Assembly (NCBI RefSeq): GCF_003576645.1 | Contig: NC_044930.1 | Span: forward strand, 16,256,620 to 16,320,619 | DNA from: Ipomoea triloba | Taxonomy: Eukaryota; Streptophyta; Magnoliopsida; Solanales; Convolvulaceae | Reading direction: 5' to 3' | Length of the DNA: 64,000 bases | In this document: piece by piece, positions 31,712 to 42,844 of the stretch | How positions within the stretch are numbered: position 1 is the stretch's first letter | How the letters are laid out: every line of letters starts with the position of its first letter | The notes under the pieces: generated by a model | What the model saw: the letters and a program-made list of their open reading frames with translations, nothing else | Databases searched by the model: none | Told to the model about the DNA's origin: nothing | Position numbers and translations under genes: made by a program

Positions 31712-32230
31712 CTAATTTTGGTCCTTATGTTAGTTGGGGTTAAATCTAATTGCAAAAATGTAAAATTTCCATTTTCTTCTTTGCCGAAATGTAAATATGA
31801 GGGAAAATCAATGCTACATTTGTCAAAAACTTGCTTCTTACTTGAGCTATTCCATCGAACCAGCATAAATAACCATAGAAACTGAGAGGCTAGCATGCTT
31901 AGAAATCAGAAGAACATGTTGGTCATTAGATTCTTTTTCATTGGTTAAATTAGATTCCTAGAGGAAGTTGTAGTCTAAACTATAATTTGGTTAAGGAATT
32001 CTTTATTTGATCGGATAAAAATGACAATGGAGAAGAAATGAATAAGAAAAGAGAAAAATATTTAATTTTGCATTATTGTCCTCATATATAACACCTAACT
32101 AATTGAGATTTAACAGAAGGATCAAAATTGAAACAAAATTAATAGTCAAGGGACCAATTTTGATCAAATTAAAAGTTGAGAATGAAAATTGGTAAAAGTT
32201 AATAGTCAAATGACCATTCCTGGATCTAAC

Positions 32231-32265
32231 TTTTTTTTTTTTTTTNTTTTTTTTTTTTTTTTTTT
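32231..32265. repeat. Poly-T run containing an N (32246)
   Basis: 35 positions of T with one undetermined base. Probably a homopolymer-length uncertainty or a small contig join. Confidence 0.9.
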
Positions 32266-32525
32266 AGATCAAATGGGAGGGGGAGACTCCGATAGAATGC
32301 AAAACTAATTGTTACCCGTCACTCTACGAGCACTGGTAGTCCTTGCCAAGTCATTGAGAAACACATCATCCATTTCTAGAATTAACTCTTTAAATTGCAT
32401 CCCTAATCTTTAGGCAAATAACAAATAATCCCTGCATTCTAATAAATTATTCAGGCTACCTGAATTTTTGATTTTTTAATTATTTATTTCACTTGTGTGT
32501 GTGCGCGCGCGCAGTAATAATCAAA

Positions 32526-32702
32526 TGAGACAACCTCATCCCGTGAGACTCATTATAAATGCACACAAGCTACTATACGAATGCACACAGACTAAATTGT
32601 GTGCAATTTGCCTAGAATGAATGCATACAATATACCATGTGTACATTCGTGTAGTAGTTTGTGTGCATTTATGAAGGGCACACGGGAAGAGGTAGTCTCA
32701 CT
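32526..32702. mobile_element. Small foldback (MITE-like) element
   Basis: GAGACAACCTCATCCCGTGAG and ATAAATGCACACAAGC on the left match, inverted, GTTTGTGTGCATTTAT and CACGGGAAGAGGTAGTCTC on the right. Arms are about 60 bp with several mismatches. Nothing is encoded. A GT/GC alternating microsatellite lies just left (about 32495-32513). Confidence 0.65.
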
Positions 32703-33419
32703 GGAACATTAGCATATATATATATATACTAGTATTTGTACACGCAATGTGCGAAAGTTCATGCCCAATATTAAAACATTAATAAATATAAATAATTAAA
32801 ATTTTTAATTCTAATTATATACACAAATATAGTATATGTATTTTATACACACACATATATGATTTACCATGTATAGAAATTTAATTAAAATATAATCAAC
32901 CATTAAATTAATTATATAATAATTTTACTAAAATGATAATTAATAAATAGGAAAATGCTATGATAGATATAGGTGTATGATAATAATAATGGAGTAAAAA
33001 ACTAACGGTGTTATAACAGTGTAAGGGTATTTTTGTATAATAACAATGTAGTAAGGACAATTTTGTCTAATAATATTGAAGTGTACAACATTTAAAGTAA
33101 AATGTACAAATTTATTAGCATATAGAAAGAGGGACATAAATCAAGGATATAACCTTGATTGAGACTTATTAAGTTTTTAGATATGAGAACACCTCCCCAC
33201 ACGAGAGCATGAGATCAAAACTTTATCGCCCATCAAGATATTTTAATGGTTCAGATTTTTTCTTATTTTTGGTATCATTGTTTTCATAATTAATTTACAT
33301 GGGTGAAATTGTAATTGATTGTGCATTTAAAATTGTATTAATTTTTAATGCTTATCTTTTTTTGCTTGATTTTAGGACTTTGAATTATGATATAATTGTA
33401 AATATTGAAAAAAAAAATT
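32703..33419. other. AT-rich intergenic DNA
   Basis: The stretch contains a TA run and a TACTAGTATTTGTACACGC motif (about 32728-32746) resembling the start of the AT-rich block at 44660. No gene was seen. Confidence 0.5.
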
Positions 33420-33970
33420 AAAGTGATTAGAAGAACGTAGGAGGAGGTTTTGAAGCCCAGAATATCTTCAGAAGCTCCATTTTTCAAATGATTCCCAAAC
33501 TAGTCAGCAACTCCATTGCTTGCCTTTGAGCACTAAGCTCTTTCATAGTCTCCAAGTGAAGTTGGTATTGAAATGCTTGTATGTATCCCCAATTTGTAGT
33601 GGCGGCGTATCGTGGTGGAACTTGAGGGAAACCTAGTGGTGGTGGCATTTGTGGAATTGCCCCTCTAACAATGGGGACACGCAGAATGTTTGCTCAGGCC
33701 AATTCAATTAGAGTAAGTGGAGCCATTAAACCCATTCTCCTTTCACGGGCAAGTTTAGCCCCCCACTCTTAGGCCTTGGCAAAGCCTAGTGAGTAGTGGC
33801 CCTATGAAAATGGTGGTAGCATCATCTTGACTTTGAGTAGACATTAATTTCTTGCATACCAAGCGCATGTTTACCTTGTTTCTTGTCTCCATTCTCCATA
33901 AGTAGTAGACATCATCCCGGTACACCTTGTCCAATTCGGACCTCCTTCCATTAAATGTCATGGCTAATAT

Positions 33971-35148
33971 TGATGATGTATATTTGTGAGTGTAAAAAGG
34001 GTGTAATGTCGTTCCGTTGAGGATTGGGGTTATGGCACGTAACTGTGTGAATTACCAGGCACTAGAGTATATGAATTAATAGAATCCAAGCAACCAAGAC
34101 TGAATGATGTAGAATAAAAGAAAGCAATTGATTAAGGTGAAAACTGTATGATAAAGGTATGGGCCAGATCAGGGGATTGTAACCTTGATGTTCTAACAAA
34201 CTCGAAATTAGGGAAAGAATAATTAACCTAGGGATTTATGGGCAATGCACAAAAGAATTCAACTCAGCTACTTTCGTAATCAATAAGCCGAATTAGGCTG
34301 CAATTGCCCCACTGTCGTGATGCATCAATTATAACCTTAAGCACCTAAGCATTGTAAGCCCCCAAAATTACCTCTATTTTGATAGTAGGAAAATTAGGTT
34401 GAAATTGGTAAGGCTCTAGGTCTCCATCCAACTTTCGTTGTAATGAATCCCTCTCCTAGACTAGCAATTAATTGTGGCCACCAATCAATAACAAGTACAA
34501 AGAAATCCCCAAATCAACATAAACCCTAGGTAAAAGATTCAATCCCTTTATGCAATAATCATAAATTGAACATCAAGATTAACAATGGATCTCTAATCCA
34601 AACCCATAAGCGAATTACTCACGCATGATTAAAGTAAACAAAGCAAAGCAATAATAAATAACCATAAACATCGTAAGAAATAAAAGGGAAGAGAAACTTA
34701 ACTGATAAAGAACAAGTCCAACTTCAATCCAAGATTCCAAGCTTGAAATTAAATAATCCAATGTATAACTAATCTAAACTATGCTAGGGAAATATAAAGA
34801 GAAGGGGGAAAATAATATAACTAACTAGGGTTCAGAACTTTGTAAGGGAACCTCCTTTAATTGTAGAGAATAGGTAGAATATATAGGAGATAGATGGGCT
34901 TTGGCCCATTAGGCAACTTCTAATTCTTTTCCAATTTGTATTCTTGTTTCCTTTCTTCTTTGTAATTCCCTTTTCTTTCAGAACTTGTCCAAAATGCTCC
35001 AAAATTCTTCCTTTGTTGTTTCTTGTAGATAATTCAACACTTGGACAATATAACACACAAATAATTCCCAATTTCACTAGGATAAGGAAAATAAGCATCA
35101 AAACAACTAAAATAATGGGTGAATAATTGTACAAAATAGTGGATATCA
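33971..35148 (-). repeat. gypsy D 3' LTR
   Basis: 1,178 bp; on the minus strand it starts TGATATCCACTATTTTG and ends ACATCATCA. A TATA-like CTATATATT lies at about 34875-34883 (minus strand). Confidence 0.92.
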
Positions 35149-36744
35149 ACTCCCCCACACTAGAACTTTTGCTTGTCCTCAAGCAATTACCAGGGACAAT
35201 CTACCTTCCAAGCAATGCAACTATTACACTTCCTCCCTGCACAACCAAACATACCACCAACCAACTCATGACAAACTAACCAGCTTCAAGAATCATCTCA
35301 AAATCACAAGTGAGTTTCCCTCTCAGGACAATAACCGGGCACCCGAAATTAGGTAGATTAGAACCCTGTATGCACATGTACTCAGTTGAGATTATGCAAG
35401 ACTTGGCTTAAGATGAACTCCAATAGACATGCTCTTCATACTCACATAGATCACTCTAAAACTGCATGCTAAGATCAAATAGGTCTTTATTTGACTTGTA
35501 ATGGGGCTAAGGGTGAGTGGCTAAACAAAGAAAGGGTATGGAAAAATAAACAAAAGAGAGAGAATTTCACACATATTCACAATTAAACCTAGAGGAGATA
35601 TGGAAAATATGAATCAAGAGAGCAAAACATAATTGGAAAGACAAGAGTATTCTAAACTGATGGGGTGAGGACTTTTATTCTAACAATCCTGACTTGTACT
35701 TTTATTCATCTTTTTTTTTTTTTTTTTTCACAAACCTTTTCTTCACTTTCAAACTCTTTTTCAAACTTTTCTTTAACAACAATTTCTCACTTTTCTTTTC
35801 TTTCTTTTCAACCAACAAACATTTCCTTTTCTTTCATTCAATCAACCAATAACTTCCTTCACGACACCCCCGCACTAGAACAAAGATAACATGAATAACT
35901 CTATCAAAAATAAGCTCAAAAAGGGAAATCTCCTCTAAATTAAAGAACAAATGCTACATTCTCTCTAAGATCTCCTCTAAATTAAAGAACAAATGCTACA
36001 TTCTCTCTAAGGGTGAATGGAAAATATATGGCAAATGCTACATTCTCTCTAAGGGTGAATGGAAAATATATGGCTAATGCTACATTCTCTCTAAGGGTGA
36101 ATGGAAAATATATGGCTTAGGGCTACGGGTCAAATAGTAGGGTTAAACAAGAAAAACAATACAAAGAACGGGGTTAAGTGCTTTTGCACTTATTAAACAA
36201 AAACAAGGCTCAAAGGGGACAACTAGGGAAAATAATTGTAACACAGGGTATGTTTAAAGGCTTGGACTAACAACAATGACCTATATCACTTCAAAGCATG
36301 CAAATTCTAGACTTCACTATGAGAGCACTGAGACAAGCTATGACAAAACAGGTCTCACCGGAATCCCACATAAGCCTTCACTAGCAATGCATAACACACA
36401 GGGGAAACATTTAGGTTAGAGGTTAACCCAATTATTGACAAGAGACTGAATTAAACACAAGCTCAACCTTGAATCATCCCTGACAAGCTAGGCTGCACAA
36501 GTACCACCAAACAAACCACAAACCAGCAGGAAGTAAAGTGGTCACAGCCACAACATAAGGAAAACACTACCTTCAGCTGCAAATTGAGTCTTTCAAGCAA
36601 AGTTCATCAGAATTTCAGTTTTCACCTTCATCAGAAATATCACCCCCCCCCCCACACTTAGTCTGGACATCGTCCCTGATGGACAACCAAGGCCACACGA
36701 ACTAACAAAAATGAACTAAAAAGAAAAACTTTTTTTTTTGCGGC
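35149..36744 (-). other. gypsy D polypurine tract and 3' non-coding region
   Basis: The tract GTGTGGGGGAGT (minus) occupies about 35149-35160. The rest has no coding potential and is homologous, inverted, to 58640-60028 of gypsy B. At 35925-36120 a unit of about 42 bp (CTACATTCTCTCTAAGGG plus GAATGGAAAATATATGGC) is repeated three to four times where gypsy B has one copy. Confidence 0.8.
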
Positions 36745-37125
36745 TCGGTGTCACGGCCTAGGTCACGACCGGGATGAGGACCGTGACTCAGAAGCCTCAA
36801 AATGCTCGTTAGACACTGGAATTCTGGAAGTTCACCACGGCCTGGGTCACGGCCGGGATGTGGCCCGTGACCCAGAGCCCTCTTTTAAGCTCTCATCACT
36901 GGAATTTCTGGTGCATCCTCCTGGGCGGGGTCACGGCCGGGATGGTGGCCGTGACCCAGAGCCCTCGTTTGGCCTCTCGGTGCTGGAATCTTCCGGACGG
37001 GGTCACGACCGGGATGCGGCCCGTGACCCAGAGCCCTCTGATGCTTTGTTCGGATGAAAATCGACGCCCAGGCGTCACGGCCGGGGTCACGGCCGTGAGC
37101 CTGGCCGTGATCCTGGGCCTTCTTT
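36745..37125. repeat. GC-rich array of GGTCACGGCC-type palindromes (gypsy D)
   Basis: Four to five units of about 75-95 bp. Each holds GGGTCACGGCCGGGATG and GGCCGTGACCCAGAGCCCTC-type blocks that are complementary to each other, followed by a CTGGAATT motif. The homologous array of gypsy B is at 58205-58612. Confidence 0.88.
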
Positions 37126-37447
37126 TTGCAATTCTGTTCGTTTCGTGCCCAAGCTCGGTTTCACCTGCAAGTTAGTCCCAAATATATCCTAAAACACTTC
37201 TAAACTGTTTCAAAGCATAACCTCTTCAATTCTAACTTTTTCCCACTCTCTCAAAAATAAAACAATGCAAATCTCTCACCAAAATAACCCAAAGAACACC
37301 CCGTAAACAAAGAAAAACTCCTAACTCTACTCCGAACTAAAATAGAAAAAATGCAGTAAAATAAAGTGCAAAAAGTAAAGGATAACATGAGGTGCCTCCC
37401 ATGAAGCGCTAAGTTTACTGTCGTCAGCTCGACTCAACCTCTCAAGA

Positions 37448-38746
37448 TCAACCATCATTGAATTGAACAAAGAACATCCCATCCTTCCTAGCAAATTTTT
37501 CTTCAAGATAGTGCCTCAAATGGTGGCCATCAACAAATTCCTTTATCCATAAGTCCATCAGCATAAAATTCAAACACTGTTTCTCCATGAATGCAAAATT
37601 CAAACACACACTTGCACCAAATCCATTCTTATTTTCCCCTTGATTTTCCTTTCCTTGAGCAAATAGGGAAAACCTTGGGTCTTCTTTATGCACTAAGATG
37701 AAGTAAGAATCTTTGGACATGAAAATTGGCCAATGGGGGCCTCCACATTCAAAATCATTGACACCTCCCGGTTCACAAGTTAGTCTAAAGTTCTCACCCA
37801 AGGGAGTGTCATCAAATGAAAGACATAGCTCGTTTGTGCCACCAAATTCATCAACTATATCATTCTTGAGCACTTCTTCACTCGGACAATCTTTAAGTTG
37901 CTCTTTTTCACCATTCCCTTGTAACTCCACACTTCCTTCCCAATTCAAAGTTTCCATTTCAATCCCCTCATTCACTTTCTCATCATCATCATCTTCATCC
38001 GCACTCTCCTCTTCATCACCACCTTCATTTGGAGTGAACAACTCATGTATAACATCTTCATAAGGACTTGAACATTGAATGGATTCTTGAATGGGTTCTT
38101 GAGTTGCCAAACTTTTTTCTTGAGCATTAAGATCTTCCAATTGAGCTTGTAACAAGTTTATTTGAATGATTAAGTTATTCATCATGGACCTCATCTCCTC
38201 ATCAATAGGTTGGCTTGCTTGTGGAGGTCTTTGATAGAATGGCTCTTGATGTGGAGGTACTTGAGCATAGCCTTGATATTGAAAGTTAGGATCAAAGATG
38301 GAGCATCTTTCGGCTTCATGTGATCCTCCACATATGGCACACCAAAGAGGTTGTGGCATGAACATTGATGGTGCACCTCCTTGAAAAACTTCTTGATTCA
38401 TATTGGCACCAAAGGTTTGTGTGTAGTGATCATATGAGGGTTGAGTGTTTTGGGAGTATGGTGTGTAATGAATGGGTGAGGGGTATGGATTTGGAGAGTA
38501 ATCTTGTGGTGGATTGAAATCTTGTGAAGGTTGTGGGTAAGGATTTTGGTAGTTTGGAGTGTATTGAGAGTATGAGTTTTGGAGGTGGAATTGTGGTGGA
38601 TGAATATTTTGGGATTGAGCATCATAGTAATGGTTAGGAAGTGGGGCTTGAGTTGTGCAAGGATTTCCATATCCATCATATTGGTTGCCCTCATAAGATT
38701 GACAATCATAGATCCTCCTTGATCCATCATGGGAAATCCCTTTCAA
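37448..38746 (-). CDS. gypsy D ORF: Pro/Tyr/Gln-rich protein with gag-type knuckle and acidic tail (432 aa)
   Basis: An uninterrupted frame starts MKGISHDGSRRIYDCQSYEG, about 170 bases from the primer-binding site. Residues about 30-130 are rich in Pro, Tyr, Gln, Asn and His (PNPYPSPIHYTPYSQ). Then comes a single C-x2-C-x3-H-x4-C knuckle, CAICGGSHEAERC. This is the same unusual spacing as CATCGGNHVAQTC in the gag of gypsy B. A likely coiled coil (MNNLIIQINLLQAQLEDL) and a strongly acidic stretch (EEESADEDDDDEKVNEG) follow. The C-terminus is less biased. There is no matrix/capsid-like gag domain. It is probably a gag-derived packaging factor of a non-autonomous element, but no function is shown. 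Confidence 0.75.
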   Translation of the reverse strand: MKGISHDGSRRIYDCQSYEGNQYDGYGNPCTTQAPLPNHYYDAQSQNIHPPQFHLQNSYSQYTPNYQNPYPQPSQDFNPPQDYSPNPYPSPIHYTPYSQNTQPSYDHYTQTFGANMNQEVFQGGAPSMFMPQPLWCAICGGSHEAERCSIFDPNFQYQGYAQVPPHQEPFYQRPPQASQPIDEEMRSMMNNLIIQINLLQAQLEDLNAQEKSLATQEPIQESIQCSSPYEDVIHELFTPNEGGDEEESADEDDDDEKVNEGIEMETLNWEGSVELQGNGEKEQLKDCPSEEVLKNDIVDEFGGTNELCLSFDDTPLGENFRLTCEPGGVNDFECGGPHWPIFMSKDSYFILVHKEDPRFSLFAQGKENQGENKNGFGASVCLNFAFMEKQCLNFMLMDLWIKEFVDGHHLRHYLEEKFARKDGMFFVQFNDG

Positions 38747-38890
38747 TCAAATAAAAAGATATAGACTTGTAGGCACATTAGCAAATTTTTTTTTTGTGAT
38801 TAAAAAAAATAAAATAAAAACTTGATCTTCTAAGAATTCACTAACTCTAATGCTAGTAAGAATTTAATCACACAATCAAAACCAAATAAA

Positions 38891-38917
38891 CCAATCCCTG
38901 GCAACGACGCCAAAATG
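38891..38917 (-). other. gypsy D primer-binding site
   Basis: On the minus strand CATTTTGGCGTCGTTGCCAG adjoins the LTR end. Two changes relative to gypsy B (TTTTGGCGCCGTTGCCGGGG) weaken tRNA pairing. Confidence 0.85.
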
Positions 38918-40095
38918 TGATGATGTATATTTGTGAGTGTAAAAAGGGTGTAATGTCGTTCCGCTGAGGATTGGGGTTATGGCACGTAACTGTGTGAATT
39001 ACCAGGCACTAGAGTATATGAATTAATAGAATCCAAGCAACCAAGACTGAATGATGTAGAATAAAAGAAAGCAATTGATTATGGTGAAAACTATATGATA
39101 AAGGTATGGGCCAGATCAGGGGGATTGTAACCTTGATGTTCTAACAAGCTCAAAATTAGGGAAAGAATAATTAACCTAGGGATTTATGGGCAATGCACAA
39201 AAGAATTCAACTCAGCTACTTTCGTAATCAATAAGCCGAATTAGGCTGCAATTGCCCCACTGTCGTGATGCATCAATTATAACCTTAAGCACCTAAGCAT
39301 TGTAAGCCCCCAAAATTACTTCTATTTTCATAGTAGGAAAATTAGGTTGAAATTGGTAAGGCCCTAGGTCTCCATCCAACTTTCGTTGTAATGAATCCCT
39401 CTCCTAAACTAGCAATTAATTGTGGCCACCAATCAATAACAAGTACAAAGAAATCCCCAAATCAACATAAACCCTAGGTAAAAAATTCAATCCCTTTATG
39501 CAATAATCATAAATTGAACATCAAGATTAACAATGGATCCCTAATCCAAACCCATAAGCGAATTACTCACGCATGATTAAAGTAAACAAAGCAAAACAAT
39601 AATAAATAACCATAAACATCGTAAGAAATAAAAGGGAAGAAAAACTTAACTGATAAAGAACAAATCCAACTTCAATCCAAGATTCCAAGTTTGAAATTAA
39701 ATAATCCAATGTATAACTAATCTAAACTATGCTAGGGAAATATAAAGAGAAGGGGGAAAATAATCTAACTAACTAGGGTTCAGAACTCTGTAAGGAACCT
39801 CCTTTAATTGTAGAGAATAGGTAGAATATATAGGAGATAGATGGGCTTTGGCCCATTAGGCAACTTCTAATTCTTTTCCAATTTGTATTCTTGTTTCATT
39901 TCTTCTTTGTAATTCCATTTTCTTCCAGAACTTGTCCAAAATGCTCCAAAATTCTTCCTTTGTTGTTTCTTGTAGATAATTCAATACTTGGACAATATAA
40001 CACACAAACAATTCCCAATTTCACTAGGATAAGGAAAATAAGCATCAAAACAACTAAAATAAGGGGTGAATAATTGTACAAAATAGTGGATATCA
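38918..40095 (-). repeat. gypsy D 5' LTR
   Basis: 1,178 bp, equal in length to the 3' LTR. TG...CA ends and the AATAT duplication at its outer edge fix the boundary. Confidence 0.92.
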
Positions 40096-40759
40096 AATAT
40101 CTTCATTACTGCCTTCATGTTACTCCTTGCTATATATTTGGCATTTGTTTGGGCCGCATTCCATGCTACCATATTTTGACTTATTTCTCTCCAAAATGTC
40201 GTGACCTCCCTACATGTATAGAAATCGGCTCTAAGTGATTTATAGGCCGACTCCCTTTGTTCCTCCACAGTGTGAAATCGCATGAGAACTCCAAGTTCAT
40301 TCATCGAAATGCTGTATTTTTTGTTGAATAAGGTGAATGAAATTGATAACTTGGCGTGGTCCTTCTCCTTGTAGTCGCACTTGAGGGTGGCCACAAATTC
40401 ATAAACAAGTTGTCCATAAGTGTACCCCCTCAATTCAAAGACTTGGGACCATTGGGGGTGAGAAAGTAACCGGGCTACCTCCTCCCGGCATCCATAGGAA
40501 TCTAGCAATGGCTTGTCTAAGTAATATCATCTCAAGAGCTCTTTTTCTTTCAATTTTGCGACTTTAGCAAGCTCCATGGCTCCAAACACCAACTAACAGT
40601 TTCCCGCGATCGATTATTCTCTTTGTTCCTCCTCCGAAGTGTTCTAAGAATTTTCCTCATCATCACTAGAATCATCCACCCTTGGCCTCTTGCTAGAGCT
40701 TGGGCATTCATGCTTCCTCTTTTGAGCTAACTCTTTTCTTCTCACCATTTTCCTACAAA

Positions 40760-41667
40760 GGTTTAAATAAAGAAACTCTATATATTCTAGCACTGATATT
40801 CAACAAATATGGCATTATGGCACAACAACTCAACAGTTCACAAGTTCAAAGTTATTTCAAGTAACAAGTCACCACCATCACAAGAATAAGAGCATAAGCA
40901 ATATCAATCAAAAGCTCAAGTTTCACTAATGTTTTCTAGGGGTGGAAATAGGCTAGGCCAAGCCGGGCTTTAGAAAATTAGGTCCGGGCTTGCTATAGAA
41001 ATCTAAAGCCTGGGCCTGGGCATGAGCCTGAGCCTGTATGTAGGCTTTTTTTTAGGCTCAAACCTGAGCCTATAGTTAGCCTGGCCTGGCCTGAAGCCTT
41101 TTTAAAAGCCTATTTAACATATAGGCCTTTAAAAAGGCTTCAAAATATATCATAAATAGGCTTTGAGCCTATTTAAATAGGCCCTGAACCTATTTAAGCA
41201 ATCATTATTGCATGGACTATGTTTCACACAGCTGTGTGGACCATGGTCCATGCAATAATTTGCCCTATTTAAGGCCTACATTTTAAAGCCTTTTAAAGTA
41301 TACCTGTAAAAAATTTAAAAAAAAATACATAAGTTCATATTTTATAATGAATGACAAAATCATAAGTTCATATTTCATAATACAATATCCAACATCACAA
41401 GTTTAATAAGTAAAAATTCGTAATACAAAATTCTACAATGCATTGTTTACTAATTACTAGTATTACTACAAATCTATAAATCCTGCAATCAATTACTAGT
41501 AGGCTCATATTACATTAGTATTACTATTTTACTCATTGCTAGTAAACTATAAACACTAAACGACTAGCAGAATTATTGCTAGTAATTAGAAATACTAATT
41601 ATTAGCAATTTAGCATAATAGCACTAGTAACTAGTAATATCTAACACTGTTTACTAATCTTTAGTAA
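40760..41667. other. Non-coding DNA with a GGGGTGGAAATAGGC repeat
   Basis: From about 40938 a sequence starting TAGGGGTGGAAATAGGCTAG continues with many GCCTGGGCC/AGGCTC variants to about 41310, a composition common at ends of non-autonomous hAT elements. The opposite end was not found. A palindrome (ATTATTGCATGGAC ... GTCCATGCAATAAT) lies at about 41205-41261. 41440-41660 is AT-rich with recurring ACTAGTA. Confidence 0.5.
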
Positions 41668-42844
41668 TTGTCAATACGCAGAACACGAATAGGTTTACCA
41701 AATTGATTGTGTATTTCAGCATAAAAAGTTTGAAAATCTAAAATAACTCAAAACGGTCTTTCATAAGGAAAACCCAAGTGCACCTAGAATAATCATCAAT
41801 AAAAGTGACAAAATAGCGAAACCCAAAAAGTAGAACTGACACGACATGGGCCCCAAACATCAGTATGAACTAAATAAAAAAGAGACGCAACCCGATTATT
41901 GACTCTTCGTGGAAATGACTTATGTGATTGGTTTTCGAGGTGACATGACTCACACTCTAATGACTCTATAAGCAGACCTGGAACCATCCGTTGAAGTTTG
42001 GCGAAACTAGGATGGCCTAAACGACTATGGAGAAGCATATGAGAATCTGTGTATGCACAGGCAGCAAGATTACTATCACGAAGGTAATAGAAGCCTTGTA
42101 ACTCAATCTCGGTGCCAATCACCTTCCCCGTGCTATGATCCTGCACAACAACCGAATCAACACAAAAAGTTATGAAGCAATTGGGTATGAGTAATTTTAC
42201 TCATAGAGATAAGGTTGAAAGGACTATTAAGAACATATAAAACTGACTCTAAGGGGAAAGATGGAATAGGAGAAGCCTGACCAACATTAGCAGCTGGTGT
42301 TTGATGACCATTTTCTAGGGTAACCATGGGCAAAGCCTTAGACTTTGTGACATTAGCCATAAGGGATAGGTTATTAGAAATATGATTTGAGGCACCTGTG
42401 TCGAGAATCCAAGTACTTGGGGTACTAGTTTGAGAGAGACACAACAAAGAAGAGGTACCCGCGGTGAGAGATGAAGCCATAATACTATTCAAAAAACGGC
42501 AAGAAAATTTCATCAAGGAATAGTCAACGACGTTGACTGGCAACGGACTATTAACCGGCAGAGATGGAGGATCTGAAAACACTATTGGTATGTCTCCTCA
42601 AGACGAACCCAATGGAGGAAACAACACCTTGAACATAGACCAGAGGAGAGAGATTTGGTCGGAAAACCTTTCGAATTTCTGGCGACAACGACGGCTTGTG
42701 TGGGCACGTGCGGCGGCGAACAATGACGAAATTTCAGCCCTAGGCTCGCGACGAGGTTCCGAGACAACTCATGGTGTTAGATTGGACGGAAAACACATGG
42801 CACGGCAAAACTAAGAGAAAAACAATGAGAATACAACATCTATC
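41668..42844 (-). mobile_element. copia fragment (copia E): leader, protease, integrase N-part
   Basis: The minus-strand frame 42582-42157 carries the protease site WILDTGASNHISNNLS. 42146-41796 carries the gag-pre-integrase zinc region (LLHSRLGHPSFAKLQRM, CESCHLENQSHKSF) and the start of the integrase core (HTDVWGP). Relics of FIDDYSRCTWVFLMKD are readable to about 41760, and the homology fades near 41668. The leader 42620-42820 is homologous to 31290-31480 of copia C, so both belong to one family. The right part shows an LTR scrap (GAGAATACAACAT) cut off by the CACTA end. Confidence 0.82.

Larger units (their letters stand above)
29320..32220. mobile_element. Long-inverted-repeat element (MITE-like) split by copia C
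   Basis: The left arm 29321-29420 (AATGGTACTTCC ... GATCAAAATTGGTCA) and the right arm 32125-32220 (GGGACCAATTTTGATCAAAT ... AATGACCATTCC, with AAATTAAAAGTTGAG between) are imperfect inverted repeats of about 95-100 bp. Removing copia C (29421-31711) leaves an element of about 610 bp with only AT-rich sequence between the arms. The outer target duplication could not be fixed. Confidence 0.65.
33971..40095 (-). mobile_element. Ty3/gypsy non-autonomous element (gypsy D)
   Basis: Two LTRs of 1,178 bp (33971-35148, 38918-40095) are flanked by a perfect 5-bp duplication AATAT (33966-33970, 40096-40100). On the minus strand the primer site (TTTTGGCGTCGTTGCCAGGG, a variant of the Athila-type TGGCGCCGTTGCCGGGG) adjoins the right LTR. 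The polypurine tract GTGTGGGGGAGT adjoins the left. The interior (about 3.8 kb) encodes one 432-residue ORF and no enzyme. The LTRs differ at roughly 24 sites by eye (about 2%). LTR and 3' non-coding region match gypsy B. Confidence 0.92.
33420..40749 (-). pseudogene. Athila ORF1-like / plant 'putative transposon protein' frame, split by gypsy D
   Basis: On the minus strand a frame from about 40749 begins MVRRKELAQKRKHECPSSS. It has stops around 40590-40640, then is open from 40508 (VFELRGYTYGQLVYEFVATL, ISMNELGVLMRFHTVEEQ) to the gypsy D insertion. On the other side (33970 downward) the same frame continues with LAMTFNGRRSELDKVYRDD and VNMRLVCKKLM. More relics are readable to about 33430 (MPPPLGFPQVPPRYAATTNW). 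The layout resembles the ORF1/Transposase_32 proteins carried by Athila-group gypsy elements, but no LTRs of its own were found. The assignment to that family is an inference from style. Confidence 0.6.
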
